A DNA stretch of 60,000 nucleotides from Tubiluchus corallicola (taxonomy: Eukaryota > Priapulida > Priapulimorpha > Priapulimorphida > Tubiluchidae), in the NCBI GenBank assembly GCA_030141605.1, contig JAQGDQ010000006.1, forward strand, positions 1,515,067 to 1,575,066. The letters are read 5' to 3'. The translations under genes and the position numbers were made by a program. The notes under the pieces were generated by a model. The model was given only the letters and a program-made list of their open reading frames with translations, was not told where the DNA came from and ran no database searches. Of the stretch, positions 12,801 to 32,723 are shown in pieces (the first letter of the stretch is position 1; each line of letters starts with the position of its first letter).

Positions 12801-13540
12801 TATTTTATTTAATTAGCTTTTATTCTGGGAAGACTTATTGCATAGTGATTGGTTTTTCTTTCTATTCAGTCGTGGTAATTTTTTATAGCTTGTTATATTT
12901 TAAATCAATGATGTTTTGCTTTTCATTTTCTTTTTTTCACTCTGGTGACCTACTGCCTTAACATTTTATCTGTAATATTCATCTGATGAGGCCGTTAGGA
13001 CGAAAACTCCTGAAATAAATAAGTAATCTATTGTGAGATTATAAAGTGCATTCAACGTTTTATTCAGGCTAAAGATGGCAAGCCTCATGCGCATTTTTTT
13101 CACATTTTAGATGATTTAAAAAATTTGGCGCACGTTATTCCAAAACCGGTAGCCCTTAAAACAGCGCCCTCTTGCCCACGTATAAAACAAGTCTAGCATG
13201 ACCTTGTACTTCAGTAGTCCACTCATAAGTGAGCTTAAAAATAGGTTTATTTCCGAATTTGCGAGTGCCGTTGCGCTCAGTTAAAGCTTGCTTGTGAGTC
13301 TTGTACATAACAGGCAGTACTGCTTAGCAATAAACAGTCAAATCTCGATATTAGCGTTGATTACATCATTTAAATGTGTTGATTTACATCTACAAACGTT
13401 ATATTGTAGACACGTGTATAAAAAACACGTCTTCAAAATTAGTGCGACGCTTTCAAATATCCCAAGCGGCCAAGGCAGTGAAATCTATTTTTAAAAAAAT
13501 TGCAGTCTGTTGTGTTTAATGCAGCAACATCGACATTAGC
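9833..13540. other. intergenic region between two P450 paralogues
   Basis: No gene is supported. Contents: a possible TIR element at about 10618-11053 (ends GGCTGATTTAGG and, reversed, GGCGGATACAGG, imperfect), two tandem 48-bp units at 11758-11853, and a hammerhead-like core at 12983-13005. A TATAAAA at about 13183, some 350 bp before the next ATG, could belong to the downstream P450 promoter. The rest is unremarkable AT-rich DNA. Confidence 0.5.
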
Positions 13541-21573
<8,033 letters not shown>

Positions 21574-22520
21574 AGTGTCGAACACCCACAAGTACAAGAG
21601 TTTCATATGAAAATCTGCATGATTGTTCATGCAACGTAGGGTCAAGCGGTAAGGGGCTAGGCGCCTAGAGGAGAAGTTTCAGATGCAAAAGCAGGAACTT
21701 TTGCCATGGGAGGAATTCGGTCAGACGAAGAACTCTAATCTGGGGGGAAATGTATTCTATGCACTGTGTATACACCTATACTTAACCAAATGAACTGCTG
21801 CTAATATACACAAGTTAGTAAGCTGCGTGCAGACGAAAGTTAGAATTAAAACACATTGAAGTTTTGTGAAGATTTAATTAACTATCATCTTTTTCTATTA
21901 ATGCACTTAAACATTGAAGTTTTGTGATGATTCAATTAACTATCATCTTTTTTCTATTAATGCACTTAAAAAGAGGAGCTTTAAACTTGTAATTCTTTAG
22001 CAACTCATTTGGACATTAAATCATGTACATGTTTTATGACGAATTAAAATACTGATTTCGTTTTTCATTTGATTTAACTAATTCAAGATTAAAGTTGTTT
22101 TAATAATTAAAGTGCAGAGGCAGAAAAATTAATGGAGTAAATTTAGGAAACCAGGAATCGCAAAGGTTGGCATGCGAATCAGAGCTCCGAGCGTCATTGG
22201 CTGGGGAATTGAACAAATACAGATGTTTCCAGAGCAAGGGTATACCTTGTTTTAGTCCTTTATTTCAAATACACGTTTTACGTAGCTTGATAGATATCCA
22301 ACTCTAGAATGTAAATAAATAATAGACAGCAAATCATGTGTTCCAGTAAAAATGACAAAGAAAAATTATTAAAACACGGAAGACTACAATGAAATTATAT
22401 TTGTTGTAGTTTTAATTATTATATATATATATAATTGTTATAATATATATATATATATAAATATTAGAAACCTAAATAATTACTGTTTAAATATAAATAA
22501 AAATAAAACGATGGGATGCT
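21574..22520. other. convergent intergenic region
   Basis: This is the shared 3' flank of the intact P450 (plus strand) and the cysteine-rich peptide gene (minus strand). It contains two tandem copies of a roughly 58-bp unit (about 21852-21970, TGAAGTTTTGTGA ... TCTATTAATGCACTTAA) and a TA run at 22422-22460. A minus-strand AATAAA (plus-strand TTTATT) lies at 22259-22264. A plus-strand AATAAA near 22314 could serve the P450, but it is 740 bp from the stop. Confidence 0.5.
22259..22264 (-). promoter_or_regulatory. poly(A) signal candidate for the cysteine-rich peptide gene
   Basis: AATAAA on the minus strand, about 260 bp past the stop codon at 22521. It is the first canonical hexamer found in that direction. 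Confidence 0.4.
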
Positions 22521-23823
22521 TTATCCTTTGATCTGAGGTCTGACAACTGTATAATTCTCGTCAACGCAACACGCCTTGCAAGTATCACAAGCCCTGGAAT
22601 AAGAAAAAAAACCGTCTAATTATTATTAATAAAATTGGATACTTTTAAACTGTTGATGTGTATCGATATTTTTATCATTTAACCGTTACATAGGATAAAT
22701 GGTTGGGGCTTTCTGACAGTCTATTGTGGCTTTTTGACAATCTATTGTGGCTTTCTGACAATCTATATTTAGAGGTCATCTGATGCAACCGTAACCTGCA
22801 AAATTACAACCGTTAAAACAAAAAACCAAACAAACACAAAAACAAACAAATAAACAAACAGCAGACACAAACACACAAATAAACAAACAGACAAACAAGC
22901 AAGCAAACAGCTAAAACAAAAGCCAAATTCCCATGCAGAGATTAAAAAGTCCTATTCAAAGTCCTATTCAATTTATTGTACTTACGATTTGATACTTACA
23001 CACATTTCTCATGATATCCACACTGCTTAATTCTGGGATCGCATGGCCACACAAAACAGTAATACGTAACTGGAGCCCAACAACCTGTAACCAAGAAAAC
23101 TCCTTTTACGAGTGTCGTGGTGGCTGTCTCTCTGCCGGAGTGCACCACCATAATGGACGTTCTCTATTACTTAATAAACATTTCCGAAATTTAACAACAA
23201 TTACGACGTATCTGAACTGAAAACGTAGGTGGAAGTTCAAAACAAACAAGCGTAGGAGCGATTAGATGTAAGTAACCTCTTGCAAAAGTAATTCACCATT
23301 TGTTTTGATCCCGTTAATAGTAAGTGCATTTAATCTAGACAACGGAATTCTAATTTATCACTGTAACAACTTGAAAGAACAGTACTCACCGCTTAGGAGA
23401 CATTCATTTTCTGGTGGATGTTTCAATTTATCAAAAAAACTTGCAGCTGTCACTTCTAAATTAAAAAACACCAAACCGTATTACTGTAAGTTATGTACGT
23501 CTATACTGTACGGTACTTGTCAAAAAACTTTCAGTTGTCACTTGTAAATTAAAACTACCATACCGTATTACTGTAAGTTATGTATGTCTATACTGTACGG
23601 TACTTGTCAAAAAACTTTTCGTTGTCACTTCTAAATTAAAAAAACACCAAAGAGTATTACTCTAAGTTATTCTTAACAAGTCTATAGATACTGTACGTAT
23701 AGAACATAGATTCGTATAGAATACTATGATTTCAAATTATAATAATGCAAACTTACCGTATCCTAAGTTAGCAACTAGCCCCACAAAAACACAAACCATG
23801 AAAATTGTCTTTGACGAATCCAT
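22521..23823 (-). CDS. small secreted cysteine-rich peptide, three exons
   Basis: Exons 23757-23823, 23000-23084 and 22521-22593 join in phase (67+85+73 bp) to 74 residues and TAA. Donors are GTAAGT in both introns and acceptors are TTACAG and TTCCAG, all strong. Residues 1-21 look like a cleavable signal peptide (MDSSKTIFMVCVFVGLVAN). The mature part has nine cysteines, at 24, 32, 37, 44, 50, 53, 56, 59 and 60, with the dense block CVACDTCKACC near the end, then a short acidic-basic tail. An odd count means one free Cys, a dimer bond, or a mispredicted exon. I do not recognise the family and assign no function. It could be an antimicrobial, signalling or structural peptide. It sits alone between the P450 cluster and Wnt8. 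Intron 1 holds an 87-bp tandem repeat. Confidence 0.7.
23443..23690. repeat. about 87-bp tandem repeat, 2.7 units
   Basis: The unit contains GTCACTTCTAAATTAAAA, CCGTATTACTGTAAGTTATG and CTATACTGTACGGTACTTGTC, repeated with drift. It lies in intron 1 of the cysteine-rich peptide gene. Confidence 0.85.
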
Positions 23824-24289
23824 TTCAAAATGTCTTGCAACGTTGTTGGCGTATAAATGTTTCTTAATTCAATTTCTGAAATTCAGTGTCTTTATGAATT
23901 CATTTACGACTGTACGTTGAGGTAACATACGTCCTGCAGTCTTGCTTCGACAGTAAACTATCGCATTAAATGTTCAAGGGTATGAGGGCTGTATATATAC
24001 GTAATTCATACAAGACTCGTGCTCACAAACAACAACATACAATAGTTTGTGGAACAGGATGCTGGTGTTTCCTTTTAGCTATTTAACTACTCACGACTAC
24101 ATGTAGTGTAATAACTGATCCGTGTAGCTTCTGAGAGCTCAAAAAGTTGTTACGTACGTAGCCTTTCTGCATCACAATTTTCTTAAGTATAGACCTACAT
24201 TTATTAGAAACGAAAATACTTCGCTCAGACGGAAACTTGTAAACACAAAACATCACAGACATTTTAATAGTCCAGCAGGGAACATCTCT

Positions 24290-24625
24290 TTGTTCATTGC
24301 CATCACCACTACATTCACTAACAGCATCACCATCACCATCATCGTCGTCGTCATCATCAACAACGACAACGACAACAGCAGCAGTAACAACAACAATAAC
24401 ATCATCGTGGTCATCAGCATCATCATCATCATCAACGACAACGACAATAACAACAACAGCAGCAGCAACAACAATAACAATAACATCGTCGTGGTCATCA
24501 GCATCATCATCATCATCCTCACCATCATCATCAACGACAACAACAACAACAGCAGCAGCAGCAGCAGCAACAACAACAACAATAACCTCGTCGTGGTCAT
24601 CAGCATCATCATCATCATCATGATT
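24290..24625. repeat. compound trinucleotide repeat with higher-order units
   Basis: CAT, CAA and CAG triplets are arranged in a repeating super-unit of roughly 90 bp: a segment with ATCATCGTCGTGGTCATCAG, then (ATC)n, then AACGACAAC-type, then (AGC)n, then (AAC)n. Open frames on both strands (poly-Asp/Val, poly-Ser/Thr, poly-Asn/Ile) are by-products. Confidence 0.9.
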
Positions 24626-24699
24626 GACGATAACAACAGGTACATTCGTGGGCATTGCTTAAGGTACTATGAGGCCAACCCTTATGTACATAAATGATA

Positions 24700-25760
24700 A
24701 AAAACCATCAAACATAATTATTAGAATCTATAGTTTAACGAGTGATTATTATTTTTCTAAAACGTCACGGATATTAACATTCTGTACAGGAAAACAATCA
24801 AAGCTATACATAACAAAACTAATTCCTCATAATCAGGCTGACTTGAGCCAGTAATATAGCAAATTATGTTCAAAAAACACAGTGAAATTGTCAACGAATT
24901 ACAGATTATTTAATACATGATACTTAATCAATAGATAATTAACGTTTAATAAAATTAATTTACTGTCAGTAATTGTCAAAGAGTTTCGTTCACCAACTTA
25001 AGAAAACGAAACAAACACTGCACAAACCGTTTAAACAAATTAAACTGCATACAGTTTTTCGCTGTTCAGAAACTGAGGTTTACATTACCAAAATTATTAT
25101 GCTTAATGAATGAATAGTTTAATAATACTTGTTAATGAAGTATAGAGTTACCATAATAAAAAGTCATCAATCATCGAAAAACATGCTTTCAACGATTGTT
25201 GGCCATCTTTATTACACTAAACTGCGTTCAAAATCAAGTAGTCGAATATTTTAACCACTTATCGTGAATCCACTTTGTTGCGTACAGGGGCGTATCAATA
25301 CTTTACAGCGTCCTAGGCTGATTATTCTGTCTGGTCCATTTCTATTGCGAACTTATATAATGAGCACGATAAACAATTACTTGTGGTGTATTAGAAACAC
25401 TATTAACCTAGTTTTACGTGGTCATTATTATTAACATGTATTTGCACAGCGCAGGCTGCGCAACTGCTTTTTGTGTAATACCTTGCACCTGTTCGTTATG
25501 TGGCACTTATATAAAAGTTGCTCTCACTAATATAAAATGATGTATTAGAAAATGCGCCCTTTACATGAATATGAAAGTACACACATTTTCCAAGTAAAAT
25601 AAGAATTTTTTCTAAAACGTGACGCTCTTCGGACCTTTGGCGCCCTAGGCTTTAGCCTAGTTAGCCTATTTGTTAATACGCCCATTATTGTATACAATGT
25701 CTGCGAGCAAACAAGAAAAGAACATTACGTTAAAATTGCAACCCAACATAAATCATCACA
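24700..25760. other. gene-free stretch with a possible TIR element
   Basis: No exon is seen. A possible TIR element spans about 25287-25684: the left end GGGGCGTATCAATAC and the reversed right end GGGCGTATTAACA are similar, and both sides carry CCTAGG just inside. No transposase frame is present. Confidence 0.4.
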
Positions 25761-25839
25761 ATTATTTTGCAACGTGAAAGACCTGCCTACTACACAAATA
25801 CAAACTTTATCGTGAACTACATAAGTTATCAAAGCACGC

Positions 25840-26545
25840 AAGAAAAGCCTGCCACATTGATTCGGAATTCAAGAGATGATTTCGTCTTAAATGAATTCTA
25901 CAAAATTTATAATGTAATATTCTCTCAAGTATGGGCCATAATCGTAATGACATAGTAGCTAAAACTCTGATCAATACATATTGTCTACCCAATGTCTACC
26001 ATACATATTTGTTATACGGATGCGAAATTGGGGGTATATCAGACAATGAAGTTAATGCCATTAGGGTAAAATGGAACACTGCTTATAGAAAAATATTCGA
26101 TTTTAGACAAAATGAAAGCGTCAAATTGTTAATGTATTTTTGTGGCGCATTGCCTGCGAGTTATTTAGTAGATAGTCGAAAATTAAACTTTGTGAGAAAA
26201 ATTGTAAACTCCTGCACATTGAGAATTCCAAAGCCATGCTACTATGTAAATAACAGTCAAGTAACTTTAAGATTTAAACATGGTTGTACTGTAGCTCTAA
26301 ATCCTAAACGAAAATGTAAAATTAAAGGTTAAGAACTCATTTAAAGATTATGTTTTAAGATATCTATTATAGCTCCTTACAACACTGTATAATGTAATAT
26401 AATTACAAGGGAACTACAATGTGTGGTTATTATAAAGTTGAATGTCTGTAGATATGTTATTTTACTAATATCGCATTACCTGTTTTACTAACATTTTTAT
26501 CTTTGTGAGCTGTATATTTTTTATACGAAATAAACTCATAATAAC
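25840..26545 (+). mobile_element. 5'-truncated non-LTR retrotransposon (LINE)
   Basis: The frame 25931-26332 (ending with TAA after KRKCKIKG) is the region C-terminal to a LINE reverse transcriptase: AKTLINTYCLP ... LLYGCE ... WNTAYRKIF, followed by a conserved RKLNFVRKIVNS block. An overlapping frame just upstream (FYKIYNVIFS) matches the preceding segment, so a frameshift separates them. The 3' end near 26545 has AATAAA and an (ATAA)n tail. The catalytic reverse-transcriptase core and ORF1 are absent. It lies about 200 bp past the Wnt8 stop, in the opposite orientation. Confidence 0.85.
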
Positions 26546-26755
26546 AATAATAATTGTAAGTTTCTGTGAAATAATAGTTAAGTTGAAAAGAATTTGGCAG
26601 TAGCTATTCACACACTTGCGGGGCAGGCGGGGCAGAGGACACAATCGATTACAGTGCCATGCCCACAGTGGCTATTTTGGATGGCATCAAGAAAACTTAA
26701 CACACAGTATTATAAGACATAATAATATTTACATTTCAGACTTGCACTGGCATTA

Positions 26756-29700
26756 TCATGCCACGCAAGTTAGTTTATCAACAGTTTCACGACATTCTTC
26801 ACATTTTACTTCGCAACACCATTCGAATTTACAATTGCAGCTTGTAAACAGTTGCAGGGTCTGTCGGCGAACTTTCAAACCGCAGTTTTTACACAAGGTT
26901 TTACAGCTTCGTCTCTCTGATTGTGAAATTTCTTTTCCCTTTCGTTTAGAGCAAAGCCTGCCCGCTGTTCCAACATGTCCTGTAATTCATTGAAAGCCAC
27001 ATAAATTTGTATTGTGAACTGATACACATTTGTCTTAAAAAAACCCAAGAATGCAGCGACAATAAGATCAAGATTAAGCTTATAGTTATGAGAACTTTTT
27101 TACCTATTCTAAATTTGACAGTACATGTTTACGTCATGATACTTTTATTAATTTAGCAAACTGATAAATGTGCATCAGCGCTTGGTATTAAAAATAAAAT
27201 TTATTATGTGAAGAAAGACTTTGTTCATCTAACTGGGCACCAAGTCAAAGGATGTAATAATCATTATGCTATATATGGGTCGCAGAAACAGAGGCTTAAA
27301 AGTTTAGCACCAAAACGCCAAAAGATTGAGTTCAACTAACGAAACGGTTAAACATCTCGCATAAAAAAGCTAAACAAGAAACTTCATGACCCATTTGTTA
27401 CTGTCAATGAAAAATGATAGGAATGCTTACAGAAAGCCGCGATTTTGTTTCAATATAAATATATGCATAACCTGTATTCTGAGGATTACCCACATATCAC
27501 AATACCGAAAGTAAAGTAAAGTAAAGTAAAGTAAAGTAAAGTAAAGTAAAGTAAAGTAAAGTAAAGTAAAGTAAAGTAAAGTAAAGTAAAGTAAAGTAAA
27601 GTAAAGTAAAGTAAAGTAAAGTAAAGTAAAGTAAAGTAAAGTAAAGTAAAGTAAAGTAAAGTAAAGTAAAGTAAAGTAAAGTAAAGTAAAGTAAAGTAAA
27701 GTAAAGTAAAGTAAAGTAAAGTAAAGTAAAGTAAAGTAAAGTAAAACAAAGTAAGGTAAAGCAAAGCAAAGTAAAGTAAGGCAAAGTAAAGTAAAGTAAA
27801 GTAAAGTAAAGTAAAGTACAGTAAAGTAAAGTAAAGTAAAGTAAAGTAAAGTAAAGTAAAGTAAAGTAAAGTAAAGTAAAGTAAAGTAAAGTAAAGTAAA
27901 GTAAAGTAAAGTAAAGTAAAGTAAAGTAAAGTAAAGTAAAGTAAAGTAAAAGTAAAGTAAAGTAAAGTAAAGTAAAGTAAAGTAAAGTAAAGTAAAGTAA
28001 AGTAAAGTAAAGTAAAGTAAAGTAAAGTAAAGTAAAGTAAAGTAAAGTAAAGTAAAGTAAAGTAAATTAATGTAAAGCAAAGCAAAGAAAAGCAAAGTAA
28101 AGTAAAGCAAAGCAAAGTAAAGTAACACAAAGTAAAGCAAAGCAAAGCAAAATACGGCAAAGTGAAGTAAAGAAAAGTAAATTAACTTTAAGCAAAATAT
28201 GGCAAAGTAAAGTAAAGTAAAAATAATGCAAAACAAAGTAAAGCTAAGTATATTGTAAAGTTGTAAAGTTGAGTAAGGTAAGGTAAAGTTAGACAAAGAA
28301 AAATAAATTAAACATCGTACCGGACTTCATACCTTCTGTAATATTAGCTTTGCAATAGTCATGGGATGGTTCCAAATAGACGAGACTCCTCCTTTTTAGG
28401 GAAGGTATTTCTTCAATACGTCCTGTATTCATCAATTTCAATTCGCCGTTTTTATAGTCAACTTTCACCGCTTTCCAGTATCTCTTCTTCAAGTAATCGC
28501 CAACTTTCCGGAAATCGGACAACTGCAGCCAACATGTTTGCGTCGAACAACTTCCGGATACGCCGTGGCACTTGCAGGTTCGTTTTAGAGTATGGCGGAC
28601 CGCCTGATAACAACAAATTTTGCTCTTTAATCTTGACCATAATCAATGCAAACAAATATTCTAGTAGACGTAAGTTAAAACATACTGCAAGAGCAATCTG
28701 TATTTCAATTTAGAGATAGCATGTACTTCTACGACCTTCGACACGTGATCAATTGTTTCTTTGGCTGTTGCTGCATTTGGCCGTTAGGCAACTTTTGCAA
28801 TCGAGTTTTCTAGTTATTCAGTTTTGTAACAAATAAAAATAAAATTCAACAACAAACAACTTAAAAAATAAATTCAAGCCAGAAATTCAAAAAATATTAT
28901 ATTTATTAATCAAAGAGGCGTCACTTTAAAATACCTCATCTTTCTTACCAGTAGATAGCACCACGTTATGCATATTACGCTATTACTAGCGCTGTTTACG
29001 TGGTAGAGTCCCCATCTACTAAAATCAGTGTTAAACTAAAAAAGTTAGTACGCCTTTAATTTCAATTATTCATAATTTCTATTATTACACTTTGCGTTAA
29101 GTAGTGAAAATATTCAATTGTGCTTTACTATGTTAATATAAATAAAGGTGTTAAGTGAACTTACTGCTCTCCCTGCTTTATTATTGTGCAGATTCATCAA
29201 AGCTGTTGCATCTTTCCCAGTTTCCAAAGCGTCTACGAACTGCTTACTTATTTGCTCTCCAAATTTGACATTGTCACTGCACCCACCCCAAGTCCAGCCC
29301 GGAGCTGCTATAACAAAACAAAACACAAAGATGGCAGAAACAAAGTATTAAGAAACAAACTGCGAAGATATTTGACAGGTAGAATTTTCCATAGATGTAA
29401 TTTCTAGGTGTCAACTAAACTAAACTAAACTAAACTAAACTAAACTAAACTAAACTAAACTAAACTAAACTAAACTAAACTAAACTAAACTAAACTAAAC
29501 TAAACTAAACTAAACTAAACTAAACTAAACTAAACTAAACTAAACTAAACTAAACTATACTATACTAAATATGGAACTATATAATAAAACGCCTTTCAGA
29601 GCAAAAATGATCAGTCACGATGTGTTAATACCAAGAGACATCTATATCATACACCTATTCCGAGATTTCAAAGACTATTCACTTCAGTTTACACGTCTTT

Positions 29701-32571
29701 TTGCACAGTTTCGCAACTTGGTAAGACGTCATCTCAAAACGAGTGTGGCGGGACCCGAACTATTCTCACTCATCATCAGGGATAAGCCTGTACGATGAGA
29801 CAGTGACCCAGCAAAAATATTCAGTACGTACAATTGCATGCGCGTGTCTTCCTCGAGAAAAGAAATGACTGAATATCGGCTGTCACCTCTCCATTAACTA
29901 ACCAGATCTGGCGTTACTTAACCTTGCAGCTAAGCACGCACTGCCGGCCCTGTCTTATTTTCGGAAACATTACAACTTAAAATTCAGATGTAGTGTTTGT
30001 AGTTCTATTTCTAATGAAAGTGTGGTAACGGTGTTTTAGTAAATACAGGTGCGTCTCAAATAATTGTCAAAAATATAAATACCTTGGCCTTTGCGCCTGT
30101 CATCACAACCGCAGTTTTCAAATTCTCCAGAACTACAGTTTCGGGTCAACGTGTACATAACTCCAGCTGAACTGATGGCATGAACAAATGAGGTTTCCCG
30201 TGTTGCTGAAAACATTGTTACTGTTTTAGCCGAATAGTCCTTTTTAAAATTATCTAGTGTAAATGTAACGTGATCAAATGAGATGTAATACGGCAATTTC
30301 ATATATAATAGCATCGACGACGATAACGATATGTGATGGTGGAGCTGCTGCTGCTGACGATGTTGATGATGGTGATGGTAGTGAAGAAAACGAAGGTGAC
30401 ATAATGATGATGATGATTATCCTATGTTGAAAATTGGTGTTTCATATTTGCAAGAGATTAAAAATACTGAAAATGCTGAATGCTTATCTACAAAACACTT
30501 AATCAGGCCCTATGATGTAGTAATGTAATGTAATATAATGTAATGTAATGTAATGTAATGTAATGCAATGCAATGCAATGCAATGCAATGCAATACAATA
30601 CAACACAATGCAATACAACACAATACAATACAATACAATATAATATAACATAATATAACATAATATAACATAACATAGCATAACATAGCATAACATAACA
30701 TAACATAACACAACACAACATAATATAATATAGTATAATATAATATTTTTACCTGCAGGAACACTGTGAGAATAAAGGGGTAATGACGATCGAGGACAGT
30801 TCCATCTCTCCCAGGCAAACTGATGCTGGCACTCTTCCATCCCAATTTGTGCTCCTGCTGCCACACTCGCAGAAAACGTCAAATACGCCTGAAAACAAAC
30901 GGACGAATGAAAACGAAAGAATGAGTGAACGAATGTATTATTGATTCTATGGACGAATGAACGAGTGACTGACTGACTGACTGAATGAATGAATGAACGA
31001 ATGAACGAACGAACGAACGAATGAATGAATGAACGAACGAACGAATGAATGAATGATTGACTGACTGAATGAATGAATGAATGAATGAATGAATGAATGA
31101 ATGAATGAATGAATGAATGAATGAATGAATGAATGGAGTCGCCAAAAGAAAGAAAAAAGGAAAAGGAAAATAAAACCAATCAATCAGCTAGTAATCAGTC
31201 AATCAATTCATAGAAACATCGTTCAGCCTATAAAGCAGTACATTATTAGTCACACAAGCCACAACCAACATTACAAGCTGCTACACAACGAGAAAGTCTT
31301 TTACTAACGTGAAATGATTGTGGCGGGAATGAAATCTCTTCAATATCAAAGATATTTTTTTAAATGAGACACTGAATCAACAGGGGTGCCTTGGCCTTAA
31401 TTGTGCATCCCCCTCAAAAGAAAAGAGCTACTGTAGCATGTGACAGTATACGGGAAATTAAAGTAATAAGAAGCAGATTTCCTGCCTGTTACTCATCAGG
31501 CTCGACGATGCTTAACTTCATAACTAGTCCTGCACCTTGACCATTTAGTTATTTTCTCGGTATAATAGAACAAGTCAAAAATGAACACCAACGTTTTTCG
31601 TACAATTCCTCTGTGAAATCATATCTAACGCTTCGGTAGCTACGTCATTAATTAACTCATTCGAGGGTTAATAAGCCAAATTTGCCAGTCGGCTAAAACT
31701 CAATAGAGTTGCGGAAATTTTTGTTTGCTATTTGCACCTCGTCGTGTGGCAGGCGCCAATTACCTTATTGTTACACCATACTCGAACACGATTCGAAGTT
31801 ATTAGCCTAATTCAGCTCCCCTGAAGTTACCGACAAGCGTGTCCAGACTTTGGCTGGTCGGATTTAGAGGCAGTGGTCAATAACTAGTATGGACCTAACA
31901 GGAGAAGCAAGCATTGCTACTTGTTGAGCAATGTATTTCCGACTTCCGGTGAAGGGGTTAATAACATTTTTTGAAATAAATACTCCAACAAAGCTTGTAA
32001 TCACACAGGAATAGATATTAATCTAAATTAAGTACAGCTTGGAATGTTGCTGTAAGAAAACTTTGGAATTTACTGTTTAGATCACACAAATACTGTCTTC
32101 CTTTTATATGTGATATCGTTCCGCCAGTTAAACAGTTACAGAAACCGTTTGTTAAATTTACCATAGTTGTTTAAATAGTGAAAATCGCATAGCCAATTTT
32201 TTTACACACAATTCTCGATTTCATGGCTCTTGTAATGGGTTATAATTTGTTATCTATTTGTAACGAGTACAAAACTTTTTACACAAATGAAAATTTTCTT
32301 TCTAAAGTTTTTTCCTGTACATGAGATGTAAAAAGTAATGTTAGCAAAGAACAAATACGGACTGTAAATTTCATTACCGAAGTTACTTGGGCTCTAGAAC
32401 GTAATTGTTTTAATTTTCTGACAGGAATGAGTTGTACGCCATACTAGCATATCTTACTCTCACTTAACGGTATATATTCACATTGCTTACTATTCTTGTT
32501 GACTAATGTTATTTTGCTTGTTAATCTGTTTGTTTATTTTATGTGATTGTTCCACGAGTACGAATGAAATG

Positions 32572-32644
<73 letters not shown>

Positions 32645-32685
32645 TGTGTGTGTGTATATATGTGTATATATATATATATATATAT

Positions 32686-32723
<38 letters not shown>

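Noticed and set aside
24083-24697. Asp/Val-rich, Ser/Thr-rich and Asn/Ile-rich frames
   Set aside because: By-products of a CAT/CAA/CAG repeat on both strands; no conserved non-repeat part.
26616-26993. 125-codon plus-strand frame with Cys/His residues
   Set aside because: Antisense shadow of Wnt8 exon 7, whose minus-strand frame matches the Wnt C-terminus.
27427-28296. 289- and 224-codon minus-strand frames (LTLLYF repeats)
   Set aside because: Translation of the GTAAA satellite inside Wnt8 intron 6.
27510-29566. GTAAA and ACTAA arrays as interstitial telomere or CRISPR-like repeats
   Set aside because: Units do not match TTAGGG-type telomeres and have no spacers; they are simple pentanucleotide satellites.
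30499-31183. 226-codon frame (FIHS repeats plus Wnt-like segment)
   Set aside because: Only 30753-30888 is coding (Wnt8 exon 3); the rest is microsatellite on either side.
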